Shown here piece by piece: positions 36,676 through 44,626 of a stretch of 64,000 nt of DNA. The notes below the pieces were generated by a model, which saw only the letters and a list, made by a program, of their open reading frames with translations, was not told where the DNA came from and searched no databases. The DNA is from Actinophytocola algeriensis (GTDB taxonomy: Bacteria > Actinomycetota > Actinomycetes > Mycobacteriales > Pseudonocardiaceae), in assembly GCF_014203735.1 (NCBI RefSeq), contig NZ_JACHJQ010000001.1, positions 62,001 to 126,000 on the forward strand. Reading direction: 5' to 3'. A program made the position numbers and the translations under genes. Position 1 is the stretch's first letter. Every line of letters begins with the position of its first letter.

Positions 36676-39099
36676 ATGGGCATCGAGCTGCCGTCGGAGC
36701 TGGCGGACGTCGCCGCGCAGGCCGGTGTCGTCTGGCCGGAGGCCGACGAGGACGCCATGGCCAGACAGGCCCAGGCCTGGCGCGACACCGCGACGAGCAT
36801 GTCCAGCCTGGCGCGGGACGCCGACACGACGGCCCGCGCGGCACTGTCGTCGGTGACCGGCGACGCCGGGGACGCGGCGTCGCGGGAGTGGAAGACCTTC
36901 GTCGACGCGGATTCCGGTCACCTGACCTCCGTCGTCCGCGACGCCAACGCCGCCGCCGACCGGCTGGAGCACGCCGCCGACCAGATCGGCACGGCGAAGG
37001 TGGAGATCGTCCGGAACCTGGTGCACCTGGCGCAGAACTCGGACGCCGCGCACGCGGCCGCGTCGGCCGGTCACCCGACGGCACTGGCCGGTCTGGACAC
37101 GGCGGTCCGCGGCACGGCCGCGAACGTGGCGCACATCGAGTCGCAGCTGGTCAGCGCCGTGCAGCCCGGAGCGGGCGTGGACATGGCCGCGGTGCACAAC
37201 CCGGTGAACCCGAACCCGGGCCACCACCTGCCGGCTGGCGTCACGACCACGGTGGCCGACGTGACAGGCACCGTGACGAGCACAGTGACCGACACGGTGA
37301 CGAGCACAGTGACCGACACGGTGACGAACACCGTTGACCAGGCCACACAACTCCCCGCTGACGCGGTCCGCCCCGTCACGGGCGCGGTGGGCGACACGGT
37401 GGACGCGGTCCGCCCCGTCGCCGACAACCTGCTGCCCGGCCACCCGGGCAACCTGCTGCCCGGCGCCCCCGGCCAGCCGGGCGATGTGCTGCCCGGCCAT
37501 CCAGGTGACCTGCTGCCGGGCCGCCCCGGGGATGTGCTGCCCGGCCGCCCCGACGTGGTGCCGGGTCATCCCGGTGACGTGCTGCCCGCGGACCCGGACA
37601 GCACGGGCCCGGTCCCGGCCGACACCATCGACGGCACGATCGACGACACCCCGACCCCGCCGACGGGCCAGACCGTGCAGGCGGGTTTCGCGGGCGGCCT
37701 GGAACCGGCGGCGGCACCACAGAACCTCCCACCCTCGGCAGCCGCGGCACCGCCACTGGCGGCGAACCCGGCCGCGCCACCGGCCTATGGCGCCCCGTTC
37801 GCAGGAGCCCCCGCGGCCCCGGTGGGCGGCGGCCCGGCTCCGGCCGCTCCTGGCGCCCCGGCCCCCGGCGTCCCGGCGCCCGCCCGCCCAGCTCCGGCGG
37901 CCCCGGTCGCCTCCGTCGTCGCCGCGCCCGGTCGCCAGGCCGCGGCGTTCGCCCCGGCAGCGGTCCCGGTGGACCGCCCGGCCGACCCGGCGCCCCGCGC
38001 CGCCAAGCCCATGGCAGGCCCACCCGGCGCGCCGCCACCCGCGAAGGGGGAGCGGAACGAGGTACTGGCGGCGTTCTGGCTCCACATGTTCCCGATCGGC
38101 CACCTGCCGGTCGCGTCGTACCGCCCCGCGCGGCAGGTCCCGGCCCCGCCGCCGGAACTCGACTACGCGGCGGGCATCCGCTTCGAACCGGGCGACCACC
38201 CGGACCACGACCTCGTCGACGACCGCCCCCGCCTCGCGGACCTCCACGAAGGCATCGCCCACCGCGCGGCCGCCAAGGCCGCCCCGGAGACCCTGCCCCC
38301 ACCGGCGACACCCCAGGGCTACGCCCCGCCGTCGACGTACCAGGGTCAGGGCTACCCGGGCGCTCCCGGCCACCACGCCTACCCGCCACAGCCCGCGGCC
38401 TACGCGCCGCAGTCCTCGGGGACGATCTCCGGTCCACCCGTGCCTGCGCCGCAGCCCGCCGACGCGGGTTCCGGCGGACAGCCCGGCTACTCGCCGCAGG
38501 TCATCGGTGCCCCGGCACCCGGGGCCGAGCCGGTCGTGCTCCCGGTGCCGCCCCCGCCCGCTGAGCCCCCGGCCGCCGCGGACCCCGCCACCATCCCGAA
38601 GTTCCGGCCCGTCAACCCGAGCGCGGGCATCACCGCCGACCACCCCACCGTCCAGGCGCTGCTCGAGAACCACGACCCCCTCGGCCACTCAGGCGAACGC
38701 GACTGGGACCGCCGCTACCTCGTCCGCCTCGGCAGCGTCACGGCGCAGGGCATCAGTCCCGAGGGTCTCGAGTACAACTGGCCGACCAGCGAGCAGTACC
38801 CCGAAGGCGGCAGTGCCCCCGGCGAACCAGAGACCCTCGCGGAAGACACGGTCATCGACCGGTTCGGGTCGGCGCACGGCCGGGTGTTCGCCGCCGACGG
38901 GACCACGTTCGCGCAGCGTTCGCTGCCGCCCGCGCACAAGGACACCGGGTACCGCCGCTACCGGGTGCTCAGGCCGTTGCCGGTGTGGCGGGCGGTGTCG
39001 GCGGCCTGGTTCGGGCAGCCGGGTGGCGGGGTCCGCTACCGCACCACCCACTCCGCGGTGGAACTCGTCGCGCTGGGCTACCTCGAGGAGATCGCATGA
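36676..39099 (+). CDS. T7SS polymorphic toxin with C-terminal TNT (NAD glycohydrolase) domain
   Basis: An 807-residue protein in three parts. Residues 1-180 are a helical T7SS-type domain. Residues 190-660 are low-complexity: Thr/Val/Ser repeats (TVTSTVTDTV), a run of LLPGHPGD/VLPGRPGD repeats from about residue 252, and Pro/Ala-rich linkers. The last 110 residues match the tuberculosis necrotizing toxin fold: VIDRFGSAHGRVFAADGT, RSLPPAHKDTGYRRYRVL, then LPVWRAVSAAWFGQPGGG with Gln781, the counterpart of the catalytic Gln of TNT. TNT hydrolyses NAD. No Sec signal. The His reported for CpnT is not obvious here. The downstream gene overlaps (ATGA). Confidence 0.88.
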   Translation: MGIELPSELADVAAQAGVVWPEADEDAMARQAQAWRDTATSMSSLARDADTTARAALSSVTGDAGDAASREWKTFVDADSGHLTSVVRDANAAADRLEHAADQIGTAKVEIVRNLVHLAQNSDAAHAAASAGHPTALAGLDTAVRGTAANVAHIESQLVSAVQPGAGVDMAAVHNPVNPNPGHHLPAGVTTTVADVTGTVTSTVTDTVTSTVTDTVTNTVDQATQLPADAVRPVTGAVGDTVDAVRPVADNLLPGHPGNLLPGAPGQPGDVLPGHPGDLLPGRPGDVLPGRPDVVPGHPGDVLPADPDSTGPVPADTIDGTIDDTPTPPTGQTVQAGFAGGLEPAAAPQNLPPSAAAAPPLAANPAAPPAYGAPFAGAPAAPVGGGPAPAAPGAPAPGVPAPARPAPAAPVASVVAAPGRQAAAFAPAAVPVDRPADPAPRAAKPMAGPPGAPPPAKGERNEVLAAFWLHMFPIGHLPVASYRPARQVPAPPPELDYAAGIRFEPGDHPDHDLVDDRPRLADLHEGIAHRAAAKAAPETLPPPATPQGYAPPSTYQGQGYPGAPGHHAYPPQPAAYAPQSSGTISGPPVPAPQPADAGSGGQPGYSPQVIGAPAPGAEPVVLPVPPPPAEPPAAADPATIPKFRPVNPSAGITADHPTVQALLENHDPLGHSGERDWDRRYLVRLGSVTAQGISPEGLEYNWPTSEQYPEGGSAPGEPETLAEDTVIDRFGSAHGRVFAADGTTFAQRSLPPAHKDTGYRRYRVLRPLPVWRAVSAAWFGQPGGGVRYRTTHSAVELVALGYLEEIA

Positions 39100-39365
39100 A
39101 CGCCGAGTCCATCACCGAGTGGCTGGCCGCCGTCGGCGTGCCTGCCGAGGTCGTGTCGGTGGGCGCCGAGGCCGACAACGCGTGGTGCCTCGTCCGCGAC
39201 GACACCGCCGACGACGACGGCAACTACGCCTGGGAAGTCTTCTGGCGCGAGCAGGGCAACCGCTACGACTGGGCCCGCTTCACCAACGAACAGGTCGCCT
39301 GCCACTACCTCTTCGGCAGACTCACCTGGGCTCAGGTCGTGCGCGGTGCGCTGACCCCCGCCTGA
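39096..39365 (+). CDS. Putative immunity protein of the TNT-type toxin
   Basis: An 89-residue acidic soluble protein translationally coupled to the toxin gene. It begins MNAESITEWLAAVGVPAEVV and has a Trp/Tyr-rich core (YAWEVFWREQGNRYDWARFT). It is about half the size of the known mycobacterial TNT antitoxin (memory), so it would be a different immunity type. The evidence is the ATGA overlap with a toxin stop codon, small size and acidity. Its 3' end overlaps hisN by 34 bases. Confidence 0.7.
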   Translation: MNAESITEWLAAVGVPAEVVSVGAEADNAWCLVRDDTADDDGNYAWEVFWREQGNRYDWARFTNEQVACHYLFGRLTWAQVVRGALTPA

Positions 39366-40108
39366 AGCACGCCCAGCGCCGCGTCGTGCAGCAGCCCGTT
39401 CGACGCGAGCCCGTCGCCGCCGTCGAAGCGTGGTTCGCCGCGCAGGTCGGTGAACCGGCCGCCCGCCTCCGTCACGATCACCTGCACCGCCGCGAGGTCC
39501 CACGCGTACGCGATCGGGTCCGCTGAGATGTCCAGCGCGCCCTCCGCCACCAGGACGTGCTGCCAGAAGTCGCCGAACGCCCTGGTCTCCCAGCACGCGT
39601 CCATCAGCGCCAGGTAGTTCTCGCGCGGCTCCCACAACCGGACGTCCGTCGTGGACAGGTACGCGTCCGCCAAAGAAGACACCCCCGACACCCGCAACCG
39701 CCGCTCCCCGCACCACGCGCCCTCACCCGCGGACGCCCACCACCGCCGGGGAAACGCGGGCGCCGACACGACGCCCACGACCGGCACCCCGCCCTCCACC
39801 AGCGCGATCAACGTCGCCCACACCGGGTTGCCGCGCAGGAAGTTCTTCGTCCCGTCGATCGGGTCGACGACCCACGTCCGCCCGTCCCCGACGGCCCCGC
39901 CCCGTTCCTCGCCCAGGACGTCGTCACCGGGCCGCAGCTCGGCGATGATCTCCCGCACGGTGTCTTCCACGGCCGTGTCGGCGTCGGTCACGGGCGAACG
40001 GTCCGGCTTGCGGTCGACCACGAGGTCGGACGCGCGGAACCGGGCCATGGTGATCTCGTCGGCGGCGTCGGCGAGCCGCAGTGCGACGGCGAGGTCGTCA
40101 GAGTGCAT
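39332..40108 (-). CDS. hisN: Histidinol-phosphatase / inositol monophosphatase family protein
   Basis: A 258-residue Mg-dependent phosphatase. KPDRSPVTDADTAVEDTV, LGEERGG (metal Glu), WVVDPIDGTKNFLRG (metal DPIDGT) and YAWDLAAVQVIVTEAGG (WD motif) follow the family order. In actinobacteria this subgroup includes HisN, which removes phosphate from histidinol phosphate; inositol-1-phosphate is the alternative. No other histidine gene adjoins it. Confidence 0.88.
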   Translation of the reverse strand: MHSDDLAVALRLADAADEITMARFRASDLVVDRKPDRSPVTDADTAVEDTVREIIAELRPGDDVLGEERGGAVGDGRTWVVDPIDGTKNFLRGNPVWATLIALVEGGVPVVGVVSAPAFPRRWWASAGEGAWCGERRLRVSGVSSLADAYLSTTDVRLWEPRENYLALMDACWETRAFGDFWQHVLVAEGALDISADPIAYAWDLAAVQVIVTEAGGRFTDLRGEPRFDGGDGLASNGLLHDAALGVLQAGVSAPRTT

Positions 40109-40120
40109 GCGGGAATGCTG

Positions 40121-40336
40121 TCACGTGTATGACAACAGGGCTCCAGGGACGTTCTCCAACCCCCGTACCGCTTCGAGGAGATCGATCAGCTCCCGGAAGT
40201 GCGCGTGGATCCGCGCGAACGGTTCCGTCGGCCAGTCGTCCCGGTACTCGATTTCCTCTTCGGGGTCCGGCGGTGCCGTTGAGACGGTCATCGTCCAGTT
40301 CGCGTAGGCGCCTCGTACGGTCCAGGTCATTTCCAT
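40121..40336 (-). CDS. Small hypothetical protein
   Basis: A 71-residue reading frame beginning MEMTWTVRGAYANWTM with an acidic middle (PPDPEEEIEYRDDWP) and a helical C-terminus. A longer version from 40438 would cover the operator-like palindrome and overlap the regulator start, so the shorter start is preferred. It lies 12 bp after hisN in the same direction. No family is recognised. Confidence 0.5.
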   Translation of the reverse strand: MEMTWTVRGAYANWTMTVSTAPPDPEEEIEYRDDWPTEPFARIHAHFRELIDLLEAVRGLENVPGALLSYT

Positions 40337-40400
40337 GCCGCACAACGTCTCCCCGCGCCGGACGGTCACGCAAATTTCCGTTCGGGTGACACGACTTTCG

Positions 40401-40413
40401 TGCCACCGTGGCA
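40401..40413. promoter_or_regulatory. Possible operator of the XRE regulator
   Basis: TGCCA-CCG-TGGCA is a perfect inverted repeat 18 bases before the regulator start, and a related imperfect repeat (CGTGTC...GGCACG) runs across the start codon. Autoregulation is inferred. Confidence 0.45.
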
Positions 40414-40431
40414 TGACGGGATCGTGTCGGA

Positions 40432-41295
40432 ATGGCACGGCGAAAAGGCATCTCCGTACGACAGCGACGCGTGTCGACGGAGCTGCGGACCTGGCGCGTC
40501 CGACGAGGTTTGAGCTGTAAGGACGTCGCGCGGGCGTTGGGTTGGTCGGAGAGCAAGGTCAGTCGTATGGAAACCGGAGAACGCGGTCTCTACGTGGATG
40601 ACGTGGCGGCCGTGCTGGGATTTCTGCGCGTCCCAGCCGAAATCCGGCAAGACCTCCTCGACCTGGTCCGAACCGGAGACGAACGAAACTGGCACGAGAT
40701 CGGCGGCGACGCCCCCATCTCCCGCCTCCTCAGCGACCTCATGCGTTTCGAGAGCGAAGCGATCACCATCCACAACTTCGAGCCGCTCCTGTTGCCGGGC
40801 CTCGTGCAAACCGCCGAATACGCCCGAGCCATCATGCGCAGCGCCGCCCCCACCTGGGGCGAGCACGAGATCGAGATCATGGTGGCGGTTCGGATGAACC
40901 GCCAGCGAGTGCTCGACCAGGCCAACCCGCCGCGACTGAGCCTCATCATCGAGGAGATGGTCATCCGTCGGACGATGGACGATCCCGAGATGATGGCCGG
41001 GCAGCTCCACCACCTCCTGGCGGCTAGCGCCCGCCGCCACATCAGCGTTCGCGTCTTGCCATTCGACACCGAGGCGGCCATCGCCGCCCAAGGCTCGCTG
41101 ATCATGCTTGATTGCCCCGATCAGCCAACTCTCTGCTACGAGGAGAGCCGAACCACCGCCGCCTTTCTGGAAGAGGAGGAGTTCATTGGCAGGGCTAGGC
41201 TTGTCTGGCAGACGCTGTCAGCCGCCGCCCGTTCGGAAGAGGACTCCCGGCGGCTGATCGCGGAACTCGCCGCCAAGCTGAGGAGTGCTACGTGA
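40432..41295 (+). CDS. XRE-family regulator with DUF5753
   Basis: A 287-residue protein. The helix-turn-helix occupies residues 18-60 (LRTWRVRRGLSCKDVARALG, then WSESKVSRMETGERG), and the DUF5753 domain follows (IHNFEPLLLPGLVQTAEYARA; LPFDTEAAIAAQGSLIML). These regulators are abundant in actinomycetes, each paired with a small DUF397 protein, as here. They are thought to act as antitoxin-like or developmental switch pairs; the targets are not known. Confidence 0.92.
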   Translation: MARRKGISVRQRRVSTELRTWRVRRGLSCKDVARALGWSESKVSRMETGERGLYVDDVAAVLGFLRVPAEIRQDLLDLVRTGDERNWHEIGGDAPISRLLSDLMRFESEAITIHNFEPLLLPGLVQTAEYARAIMRSAAPTWGEHEIEIMVAVRMNRQRVLDQANPPRLSLIIEEMVIRRTMDDPEMMAGQLHHLLAASARRHISVRVLPFDTEAAIAAQGSLIMLDCPDQPTLCYEESRTTAAFLEEEEFIGRARLVWQTLSAAARSEEDSRRLIAELAAKLRSAT

Positions 41296-41450
41296 ACGAG
41301 TGGCGTAAGAGCAGCCGCAGCACTGCGCAGAACGCCTGCGTCGAGGTGGCGTTCGTGCCGAGGGCTGTCGCGGTGCGGGACTCCAAGAACACTTCCGGGC
41401 CGACTCTTGCCTTCCCCGTCCGGAGCTGGGCGGCGTTCGTCAAGCGGTGA
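41292..41450 (+). CDS. DUF397 small protein, partner of the XRE regulator
   Basis: A 52-residue protein coupled to the regulator (GTGA overlap). The sequence opens VNEWRKSSRSTAQNACVEVA and ends TLAFPVRSWAAFVKR, with AVRDSKN in between, the exact DUF397 pattern. It forms one module with the preceding regulator, and its own stop overlaps the start of the damaged pyrE. Confidence 0.92.
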   Translation: MNEWRKSSRSTAQNACVEVAFVPRAVAVRDSKNTSGPTLAFPVRSWAAFVKR

Positions 41451-41843
41451 ACCTCGCCAAGGAAGTCGATGAACGCTGCCGCGTCAGCGGCACGTTCACG
41501 CTCCGCTCCGGCCGCACGGCCACCGAGTACTTCGACAAGTACCAGTTCGAAGCCGACCCCGTCCTCCTCGACGCGATCGCCGCCGAGCTGGCGACACTCG
41601 TCCCGGCGGGCACCGAGGTCCTGGCCGGTCTGGAGATGGGCGGCATCGCGATCGTCACCGCCCTATCGCGGCACACCGGCCTGCCGTGCGCGTTCGTGCG
41701 CAAGCAGGCCAAGCCGTATGGCACGGCCCGGCTCGCGGAAGGTGCCGAGGTCTTCGGCAGGCGGGGCGGAAATGCTCGAACAGGACAGAATCACCCTGTT
41801 GCCGCTCTTCACCCGGGCCGACCTGGACGCCGCGCGGGCATAG
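41447..41843 (+). pseudogene. pyrE: Orotate phosphoribosyltransferase with internal deletion and frameshift
   Basis: The N-terminal part is normal (GTFTLRSGRTATEYFDKYQF, VLAGLEMGGIAIVTALS, FVRKQAKPYGTARLAEGAEV), but after AEVFGRR the frame changes. The proper C-terminus reads in a different frame, GGAEMLEQDRITLLPLFTRADLDAA, ending in TAG at 41843. The missing stretch includes the PRPP-binding VEDVVTTGG motif, about 40 residues or more, so the enzyme cannot work. The break lies near 41755-41770 at a short GGC/GGCGGG repeat. In frame, the 5' part would run to 41923 as a chimera. A working pyrE may exist elsewhere. Confidence 0.85.
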
Positions 41844-41852
41844 GCTGTCGCC

Positions 41853-42515
41853 GTGAGTGTGGTGTTGCTGGCCGAGGACGACGCGGCGATCGCGGATCCG
41901 CTGTCCCGCGCCTTGAACCGTGAAGGGTACGAGGTGCAGGTCGTCAGCGACGGGCACCGTGCGTTCGAGACCGCCAACGGTGGTGGCGTCGACCTGCTGG
42001 TCCTCGACCTGGGGCTGCCCGGGATAGACGGACTGGACGTGTGCCGCAGGCTGCGGGCCGCGGGGCGCGGGCTGCCCGTGCTGATGCTGACCGCGCGTGC
42101 CGACGAGGTGGACTTCGTCGTCGGGCTGGACGCGGGCGCGGACGACTACGTGGCGAAACCGTTCCGGCTCGCCGAGCTGCTGGCCCGCATCCGGGCGCTG
42201 CTGCGGCGCCAGGCACCGGGGACGATCGAGGTCAACGGCGTGAAGATGGACCTCGCGGCGCGACAGGTGATCGTCGACGGCGACGAGGTCACGCTCGCGA
42301 ACAAGGAGTTCGAGCTGCTGCGCGTGCTGATTCAGCGGGCGGGCCAGGTCGTCACGCGCGAGGAGATCCTCGACGAGGTGTGGGGCGGGCCGGAGCTGCG
42401 GACCAGCAAGACACTGGACATGCACATGTCGTGGCTGCGCCGCAAGGTCGGCGGCCGGGGCGGCGCGCGGATCGCGACCGTCCGCGGTGTGGGCTTCCGG
42501 TTCAACACAGACTGA
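41853..42515 (+). CDS. OmpR-family response regulator
   Basis: A 220-residue regulator. The receiver has the acidic pair at residues 8-10, phospho-acceptor Asp52 in LLVLDLGLPG, Thr in MLTARAD and Lys in YVAKPF. The winged-helix domain (residues 125-220) has LANKEFELLRVLIQRAGQVV and ARIATVRGVGFRFNTD. It starts at GTG 41853 and is followed by a histidine kinase, so it forms a two-component system; the signal is unknown. It begins nine bases after the pyrE remnant. Confidence 0.93.
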   Translation: MSVVLLAEDDAAIADPLSRALNREGYEVQVVSDGHRAFETANGGGVDLLVLDLGLPGIDGLDVCRRLRAAGRGLPVLMLTARADEVDFVVGLDAGADDYVAKPFRLAELLARIRALLRRQAPGTIEVNGVKMDLAARQVIVDGDEVTLANKEFELLRVLIQRAGQVVTREEILDEVWGGPELRTSKTLDMHMSWLRRKVGGRGGARIATVRGVGFRFNTD

Positions 42516-42533
42516 GACGACGGACCAGCATCC

Positions 42534-43826
42534 ATGCGCCGCCGCATCCTCATGGCGATCCTGCTCGCGGTCACGGTCACCGCCTGTGCGCTCGGCATCC
42601 CGCTCGGCTGGTCGGCGACGGCCGTCGTCGAGAGCCTGACGCGCCAGGAGCTGGGTGCGCGCGCCCGGCAGATCGCGGCGGACCTCGACGACCAGGTCAC
42701 GAACGGCAGCGAGCTGGACCTGAACCGCGTGCAGCTGCTCGTGCCGCCCCGAGGGCACCTGCTGGTCGTGCTGCCGGACTCGGGCGTGCGGCAGGAGTTC
42801 GGCACCGAGCTGACCGGCGACACGGTGTCGGAGGAGGTGCCGATCGTCCAGCACGGCAACGTCGTCCTCTCCATCGACGCAGGCCCCATGCGCACCACAC
42901 AGACACAGGTCACGCTGCTGGTGGTGCTGGTCGTGATCGCGGCGATCGGCGGCGGCGCGGCAGTGGCGACCGTGACCGCGAGACGGTTGGCCCGCCCGCT
43001 GCGCCACGTGGCCGACCGCGCGGCGCGGCTCGGCGCGGGCGACTTCCGGCTCGACCGGACCCGCTACGAGGTCAGCGAGCTGGACTCGGTGGCCGAAGCG
43101 CTGGACGCGTCCGCGACGGCGCTCGCGCAGCTGGTGCAACGGGAACGCGAGCTGGTCGGCGACGTGTCCCACCAGCTGCGGAGCCGCCTGACGTCCCTGC
43201 AGCTGCGGATCGAGGAACTGACCGCGGTCCCGGACAAGGAGATCGCGGGAGAGGCCCAGGCCGCGCTGGAGCAGGCGGAACGCCTGGCGGACGTGCTCGA
43301 CGAACTGATGGCCGCGGCCCGCGAAGCCCGCGCGACCGGCGCCGAGCCGGTCGACCTGAGCAGTGAGCTCGTCGGCATCACCGAGGAGTGGCGCGCGCCG
43401 CTGCGGGCCGGTGGCCGGTCGCTGAAGGTGAAACTGCAGGACAACCTGTTCGCGAAGGTGTCGCCGGCCCGCTTGCGCGAGGTGGTCGGCGTGCTGCTGG
43501 ACAACGCCCTGCGCCACGGCAGCGGGACGGTGACGCTGACCGCGCGCGAGGGCGTGGTGGCGAGCGGGGACACGGTGGTCATCGAGGTGACCGACATGGG
43601 CGCGGGCGTGCCCGATGAGCTGGCAGAGCACATCTTCGAACGCGGCTTCTCGGGCGGCGGGTCAACGGGGCTCGGTCTCGCGCTGGCCCGCGCGCTGATC
43701 GACTCGGACGGCGGACGGCTGGAACTGTCGGCGAAACGGCCGGCGACGTTCGCGGTGTTCTTGCCGGTACCGCGTGCGGGGGACGTGCAGGGCGTCCGCT
43801 GGCCCGCGGAACGCTCACCACGCTGA
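42534..43826 (+). CDS. Sensor histidine kinase
   Basis: A 430-residue kinase. Helix 1 (IMLAILLAVTVTACALGI-like, residues 5-24), an extracytoplasmic region of about 100 residues, helix 2 (TLLVVLVVIAAIGGGAAVA), a HAMP segment (RLARPLRHVADRAARLGAG), the phospho-acceptor His213 in LVGDVSHQLRSRL, N-box DNALRHG and G-boxes DMGAGVP and GLGLAL are seen. The partner regulator is the gene upstream. The periplasmic part lacks recognised domains. Confidence 0.93.
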   Translation: MRRRILMAILLAVTVTACALGIPLGWSATAVVESLTRQELGARARQIAADLDDQVTNGSELDLNRVQLLVPPRGHLLVVLPDSGVRQEFGTELTGDTVSEEVPIVQHGNVVLSIDAGPMRTTQTQVTLLVVLVVIAAIGGGAAVATVTARRLARPLRHVADRAARLGAGDFRLDRTRYEVSELDSVAEALDASATALAQLVQRERELVGDVSHQLRSRLTSLQLRIEELTAVPDKEIAGEAQAALEQAERLADVLDELMAAAREARATGAEPVDLSSELVGITEEWRAPLRAGGRSLKVKLQDNLFAKVSPARLREVVGVLLDNALRHGSGTVTLTAREGVVASGDTVVIEVTDMGAGVPDELAEHIFERGFSGGGSTGLGLALARALIDSDGGRLELSAKRPATFAVFLPVPRAGDVQGVRWPAERSPR

Positions 43827-44388
43827 GGGCCTCTGGTCTCGGTTGCTGGTTGGTGTCTTCGGCGGACGGGTGTGTGCGCTCCGGGGGCTCCTCACTGGTG
43901 TGCCCTCCGGGGGCTCCTCGCCGGAGGGGCAGGTCTCCGGGGTGGCGGGGGTGGTTTGGTTGCGTTGGGTGCGGGTCTGCCTGCCATCCCGTGCTCGGTT
44001 GGCCATCGTGCCGTGAAAGGCGCTTTCAGGACGTGGCCCGGTGTCATGAAGGGGTCCTTCATCACGCCGGGCGTTACGAAGGGGTCCTTCATCACGGTGA
44101 GCGCAACGAAGGGGTCCTTCATCACGCCGGGTGTTACGAAGGAGCCCTTCATCACGCTGAGCGCAACGAAGGGGCCCTTCGTCACGCTGGGCGCAACGAA
44201 GGGGCCCTTCGTCACGCTGAGCGCAACGAAGGGGCCCTTCATCACGCTGAGCGCAACGAAGGGGCCCTTCGTCACGCTGGGCGCAACGAAGGGGTCCTTC
44301 GTGACATCGCGGCTGTCTCCACAGTGTCTTTCAGGGCATCGGCAATGTCGCCAAGGGAAGCTGGCCTCGCATCACTAGCATCAGCGGG
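43827..44388. other. 562-bp intergenic region with conserved flank and repeat element 2
   Basis: The first part (about 43912-44006) is closely similar to 53420-53500 before element 3: both read CTCGCCGGA, GGGCAGGTCTC, GGGGTGGCGGGGG and end in GGGTGCGGGTCTGCCTGCCATCCCGT, then resume at TGCTCGGTTGGCC. Element 2 follows. No reliable gene is seen; frames across the repeats are repeat artefacts. Confidence 0.75.
44007..44340 (+). repeat. Modular repeat element 2: nine 30-bp units between related termini
   Basis: Nine 30-bp units occupy 44043-44312, with the core ACGAAGGGGTCCTTCATCAC and the variable tail CGCCGGGCGTT, CGGTGAGCGCA or CGCTGAGCGCA. The left end GTGCCGTGAAAGGCGCTTTCAGGACGT and the right end (ACAGTGTCTTTCAGGGCATC) are imperfect inverted copies. 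The right flank (CATCGCGGCTGTCTCCACAG) also matches the corresponding flank of element 1. Tails alternate between a GGGC and a GAGC class. Confidence 0.9.
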
Positions 44389-44619
44389 GTGAGTGAAGCG
44401 AGCGAGCCGAGCGGCGTGGTGGGCCGCACGGTGTGCCACGGGTGCCGACAGATCACCCAGTACCGGGGCGACGACGGCGTGATCCGTCCGATGGTCCTGC
44501 CCGGCTCCGGCGTCGTGTTCGCCGAGAAGTCGCCCGGGATCATGGTGGAGCTGCCCTGCCCGGTGTGCGGCGACTCCGACGACCCGGGCTGGGTTCCGGG
44601 GTTCGTTCCGCCGGTGTGA
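44389..44619 (+). CDS. Small zinc-ribbon-like protein
   Basis: A 76-residue protein with two CxxC pairs, CHGC near residue 16 and CPVC near residue 57, which would bind one zinc as a ribbon. The middle is TQYRGDDGVIRPMVLPGSG. The start is GTG 44389. It lies between repeat element 2 and the GtrA pair and ends seven bases before the convergent GtrA stop. No more specific family is recognised. Confidence 0.7.
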   Translation: MSEASEPSGVVGRTVCHGCRQITQYRGDDGVIRPMVLPGSGVVFAEKSPGIMVELPCPVCGDSDDPGWVPGFVPPV

Positions 44620-44626
44620 CCCGCCG

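Noticed and set aside
36091..38688. 865-codon reading frame opposite the TNT toxin gene
   Set aside because: It is the antisense of a high-GC coding sequence; its Arg/Gly/Val-rich composition is not protein-like, while the plus-strand product has recognisable domains.
40336..40438. N-terminal extension of the small hypothetical gene to 40438
   Set aside because: It would cover the operator-like repeats and overlap the regulator start; composition of the added 34 residues is unlike the rest.
43872..44378. Open frames encoding ten-residue repeats (MKGSFITPGV type) across repeat element 2, and similar frames across elements 1 and 3
   Set aside because: A 30-bp period is a multiple of three, so any frame without a stop in one unit stays open in all. 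There is no ribosome site, codon bias or homologous protein, and frames on both strands are open. They are repeat artefacts.
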